This document shows positions 5,943-8,059 of a stretch of DNA of 8,059 nucleotides, piece by piece; position 1 is the stretch's first letter; the number at the start of each line of letters is the position of its first letter. The position numbers were made by a program, and so were the translations under genes. The notes under the pieces were generated by a model, which saw only the letters and a list, made by a program, of their open reading frames with translations, had not been told where the DNA came from and searched no databases. Origin of the DNA: an uncultured Micrococcales bacterium (GTDB taxonomy: Bacteria > Actinomycetota > Actinomycetes > Actinomycetales > Microbacteriaceae); assembly GCA_937919125.1 (NCBI GenBank), contig CALFOB010000205.1, positions 1 through 8,059 of the forward strand, given 5' to 3'.

Positions 5943-6425
5943 ATGAACTCGAGCCCAACTTGGCTAACTCAAGAGGCCTATGACCGTCTACAGGCTGAGC
6001 TAGATAACCTCATCAACGTTGAGCGTGCTGCCATAACTAAGAAGATCCAGGATGCCCGTGAAGAGGGTGACCTTAAAGAAAACGGTGGTTACCACGCTGC
6101 TAAAGACCAGCAGGGAATCATTGAAGCACGTATTGCAAGACTTACTCAGATCCTTGCTAACTCTGTTGTTGGTGAATCACAAGAATCTAGTGACACTGTT
6201 GCCCAGGGCATGGTTATCACCATTGAACTAAATGAAAAGAAGATGGAATTCTTACTAGGTTCAGCTGAAATGGCAGAGAACACTGACATTAGTGTTTACT
6301 CACCAGATAGCCCTATGGGAATAGCAATCATGGGTGCCAAGATCGGTGAATCAGTTTCTTACTCAGCACCTAATGGCAAGACTTTGACTGTGAAGATAGT
6401 TTCAGTCAAACACTTCGAAGGCTAG
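5943..6425 (+). CDS. greA: Transcription elongation factor GreA
   Basis: GreA enters the RNA polymerase secondary channel and stimulates cleavage of backtracked RNA, rescuing arrested complexes. The 160-residue length is normal. Residues 1-80 form the antiparallel coiled coil, with the tip motif EEGDLKENGGYHAAKD (40-55). Its Asp43 and Glu46 correspond to the metal-coordinating acids D41 and E44 of E. coli GreA. The C-terminal FKBP-like domain carries the SPMGIAIMGAKIGE block. The ATG at 5943 has GGAG five bases upstream (5934-5937), so it is translated conventionally. No promoter fits between the terminator and the start codon. Expression must therefore come from read-through or from a promoter upstream of the hairpin; TAGACT at 5880-5885 is one weak candidate. 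Its stop shares CTAG with convergent ilvA. Confidence 0.96.
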   Translation: MNSSPTWLTQEAYDRLQAELDNLINVERAAITKKIQDAREEGDLKENGGYHAAKDQQGIIEARIARLTQILANSVVGESQESSDTVAQGMVITIELNEKKMEFLLGSAEMAENTDISVYSPDSPMGIAIMGAKIGESVSYSAPNGKTLTVKIVSVKHFEG

Positions 6426-7669
6426 TCTTCTCTAGCTTCCATGATTCTAGGCTTTAGGCCTGCTTCTTTTAGAGCCTTCATTACTTCTAATGTGTGCTCA
6501 TGACCTGATGTTTCAACAGAAAGATTTAGTTCAACCTCAGAGATGTTCAAACCAAGACCGTGTCTGGTGTGTAGAACTTCAACAACGTTTCCCTGCGCCG
6601 AAGCCACCGCGTCGGCAGCCTTCACGAGCTGCCCTGGACGGTCCGGAAGCATTACAACGATGGTCGTGTAACGCTCCGATGCCGCTAGACCGTGCCCGAT
6701 AACCTTCTGCATCAGTAACGGGTCGATGTTGCCACCTGAAAGCACCACAACGGTCTTACCCTTCGGCTTGATTGCGCCAGACATCAAAGCGGCCACACCA
6801 ACGGCACCGGCGGGCTCGACAACCTGCTTCGAGCGCTCGAGCATGACCACAAGCGCCTTGGCAATTTCGTCTTCGGTAACTGTTACTACCTTGTCGATGT
6901 GCTTCGAGATTAGCTCGAAGGGAATTCGGCCGGGCTTAGCAACGGCAATACCATCGGCGATGGTGCGCTGAGTCACGATTTCTACCGGCTTGCCCGCCTT
7001 AATCGACGGCACATAAGATGCTGCGTTTGCCGACTGCACGCCGATGACGCGAATCTTCTTGCCAGCAGCCTTGGCCTTCAGCTTGGCAGCCACAGCCACA
7101 CCCGCAGCAAGACCACCGCCACCAATCGAAACGATGATGGTCTCGACATCTGGAACCTGATCGAGGATTTCTAGACCAACCGTGCCCTGGCCGGTGACTA
7201 CATCAATGTGGTCGTAGGGAGGAATGAAGATTGCACCCTTTTTTGCCGAATACTCTTGCGCGGCCTTCAAGGTTTCGGCAAACACCGCACCGGTCAGAAC
7301 AACCTCGGCACCGTAATTCTCTGTTGCCTGGAGCTTCGGCAGCGATGCACCAATCGGCATAAAGATGGTCGCCTTGATGCCAAGCTTGCGCGCGGCTAAT
7401 GCAACACCCTGCGCGTGGTTTCCAGCACTGGCTGCCACCACGCCCTTTTTGCGTTCAGCGGGGGTCAGTTTGCTCATGCGGTTATAAGCACCGCGAAGTT
7501 TGTAAGCGCCGGTTCGCTGCAGGTTCTCACACTTGAGGAACACATCGGTGCCGGTTAATTTGGTGAGGTAGTTGCTCTTCAGAATTGGAGTCTCAATGGC
7601 AACCTTCAGCACGTTCTGGTGCGCGAGTTCAAACTCGGCAAGAGTTGGCTGAGTAACTTTGGCAGACAT
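6422..7669 (-). CDS. ilvA: Threonine ammonia-lyase with C-terminal ACT domain
   Basis: This PLP enzyme deaminates L-threonine to 2-oxobutanoate, the first step of isoleucine synthesis. The 415-residue protein has a fold-type II catalytic domain (about 1-325) and one ACT domain (about 330-415). Lys57 in RTGAYKLRGA is the PLP lysine; SAGNHAQGVA (81-90), the glycine loop SIGGGGLAAG (181-190) and LSGGNID are further PLP-site blocks. The ACT core YTTIVVMLPDRPGQLV is intact. The single ACT domain and the length fit the short IlvA/TdcB-like actinobacterial form, so a catabolic role cannot be excluded. The ATG at 7669 has GAGG five bases upstream. Base composition changes abruptly near residue 360 (about 6590). 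Codons before it are GC-rich (CGC, CTG, GCC), while those after it are AT-rich (AGA, CTA) like the neighbouring genes. The reading frame is uninterrupted. Confidence 0.96.
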   Translation of the reverse strand: MSAKVTQPTLAEFELAHQNVLKVAIETPILKSNYLTKLTGTDVFLKCENLQRTGAYKLRGAYNRMSKLTPAERKKGVVAASAGNHAQGVALAARKLGIKATIFMPIGASLPKLQATENYGAEVVLTGAVFAETLKAAQEYSAKKGAIFIPPYDHIDVVTGQGTVGLEILDQVPDVETIIVSIGGGGLAAGVAVAAKLKAKAAGKKIRVIGVQSANAASYVPSIKAGKPVEIVTQRTIADGIAVAKPGRIPFELISKHIDKVVTVTEDEIAKALVVMLERSKQVVEPAGAVGVAALMSGAIKPKGKTVVVLSGGNIDPLLMQKVIGHGLAASERYTTIVVMLPDRPGQLVKAADAVASAQGNVVEVLHTRHGLGLNISEVELNLSVETSGHEHTLEVMKALKEAGLKPRIMEARED

Positions 7670-7689
7670 TGGTACCTCACTAGATTCAG

Positions 7690-7706
7690 GACTTCTAGTA
7701 AGTCTA
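7690..7706 (-). promoter_or_regulatory. Possible ilvA promoter -10 with a small inverted repeat
   Basis: Minus-strand TAGACT (7701-7706) would start transcription about 25 bases before the ilvA ATG, leaving GAGG in the leader. It overlaps GACTT-N5-AAGTC (7690-7704), a possible operator half-site pair. No good -35 is visible. Read-through from htpX is equally possible. Confidence 0.25.
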
Positions 7707-7746
7707 GTTTGTTGGCGTGCTCTAACTGCTTAGGGTCTTGGGCCGC

Positions 7747-8059
7747 TTAGAACTTGGTGCCAATTGTGCGTAGCCGAGCAATTCGCTGCGGAATTGGCGG
7801 GTGGGTTGAGAAAAGTCGCTCAGTCAGCCCTGGCTTTACCGGATCGTTGATGTACATGTGAGCCATCGAGGAACTTGCGCGCCGCATTGGCTTGCCGTAC
7901 TGCCCCAGCTTCTCAAGCGCACTTGCCAGGCCCTCTGGGTATCGAGTGGTTTGCGCTCCGGTAGCATCTGCTAAATATTCGCGCTGACGCGAAACGGCGG
8001 CGGCAACAATCGGTCCAAGCAGCCAAGAAATAATTGTTGCCACAACACCGATAAGTATC
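7747..8059 (-). CDS. htpX: HtpX-type M48 metalloprotease, C-terminal fragment (5' end outside window)
   Basis: HtpX is an inner-membrane zinc protease that degrades misfolded membrane proteins. Only the last 104 residues or so are present. The frame is open through 8059, so the GTG at 8043 is an internal valine codon in a hydrophobic span (ILIGVVVATIISWLL), not a start. SRQREYLADATGA contains the Glu that is the third zinc ligand of M48 proteases; the HExxH helix would be outside the window. The tail STHPPIPQRIARLR is the standard HtpX ending. Codons are GC-rich like most of ilvA and unlike the genes to the left. It lies 77 bp upstream of ilvA on the same strand. I am fairly sure of the family; a different M48 paralogue is the main alternative. 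Confidence 0.88.
   Translation of the reverse strand, partial: ILIGVVATIISWLLGPIVAAAVSRQREYLADATGAQTTRYPEGLASALEKLGQYGKPMRRASSSMAHMYINDPVKPGLTERLFSTHPPIPQRIARLRTIGTKF

Noticed and set aside
7208..7399. Plus-strand reading frames across ilvA (also 6490-6702 and 6726-6971)
   Set aside because: They are antisense to a complete, motif-rich ilvA and have no independent coding evidence.

Overview
The window looks like chromosome from a planktonic, moderate-GC actinobacterium. Microbacteriaceae (the 'Luna' freshwater/marine group) is my best guess, from gene order and protein flavour rather than from any search. It has eleven genes, two of them cut by the window ends. No mobile element, CRISPR array, tRNA or rRNA is visible, and no gap between genes exceeds 100 bp.

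Layout: the 3' end of a beta-carbonic anhydrase gene (1-315) runs into fumC (329-1717). A short prepilin peptidase (1701-2186, minus) meets fumC tail to tail with a 17 bp overlap. Upstream of it on the minus strand are a PIN-PhoH ATPase (2252-3604) and a cis-prenyltransferase (3703-4464). The latter diverges from a hemolysin III/TrhA membrane protein (4521-5237, plus). A 71-residue membrane protein (5234-5449, minus) diverges from a DUF4307 membrane protein (5466-5882, plus), which is followed by an intrinsic terminator and greA (5943-6425). Threonine ammonia-lyase ilvA (6422-7669, minus) and the C-terminal part of an HtpX-type protease (7747-8059, minus) finish the window.

These are mostly housekeeping functions: CO2/bicarbonate exchange, the TCA cycle, RNA metabolism, polyprenyl lipid synthesis, transcript cleavage, isoleucine synthesis and membrane protein quality control. 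From memory, the order and relative strands greA, DUF4307, small membrane protein, hlyIII, prenyltransferase, phoH2, fum match the M. tuberculosis region around Rv1080c-Rv1098c. The exception is that mca (mycothiol S-conjugate amidase) and the thioredoxin-like gene, which sit in that interval there, are absent here.

I see no new multi-gene system. The interest lies in expression and composition. Five of nine visible gene starts have TANNNT exactly six bases before the start codon and no convincing Shine-Dalgarno, which predicts leaderless transcripts. The other well-isolated genes have GGAG or GAGG at 5 nt. The left 6.5 kb is rich in CTAG, uses AGA and CTA codons and ends most genes with TAG, all atypical for Actinobacteria. 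This style stops abruptly inside the ACT domain of ilvA near 6590, where sampled GC jumps from about 37% to about 60%, suggesting a recombination junction. A nested inverted repeat covers the putative phoH promoter, and a terminator sits just ahead of greA.
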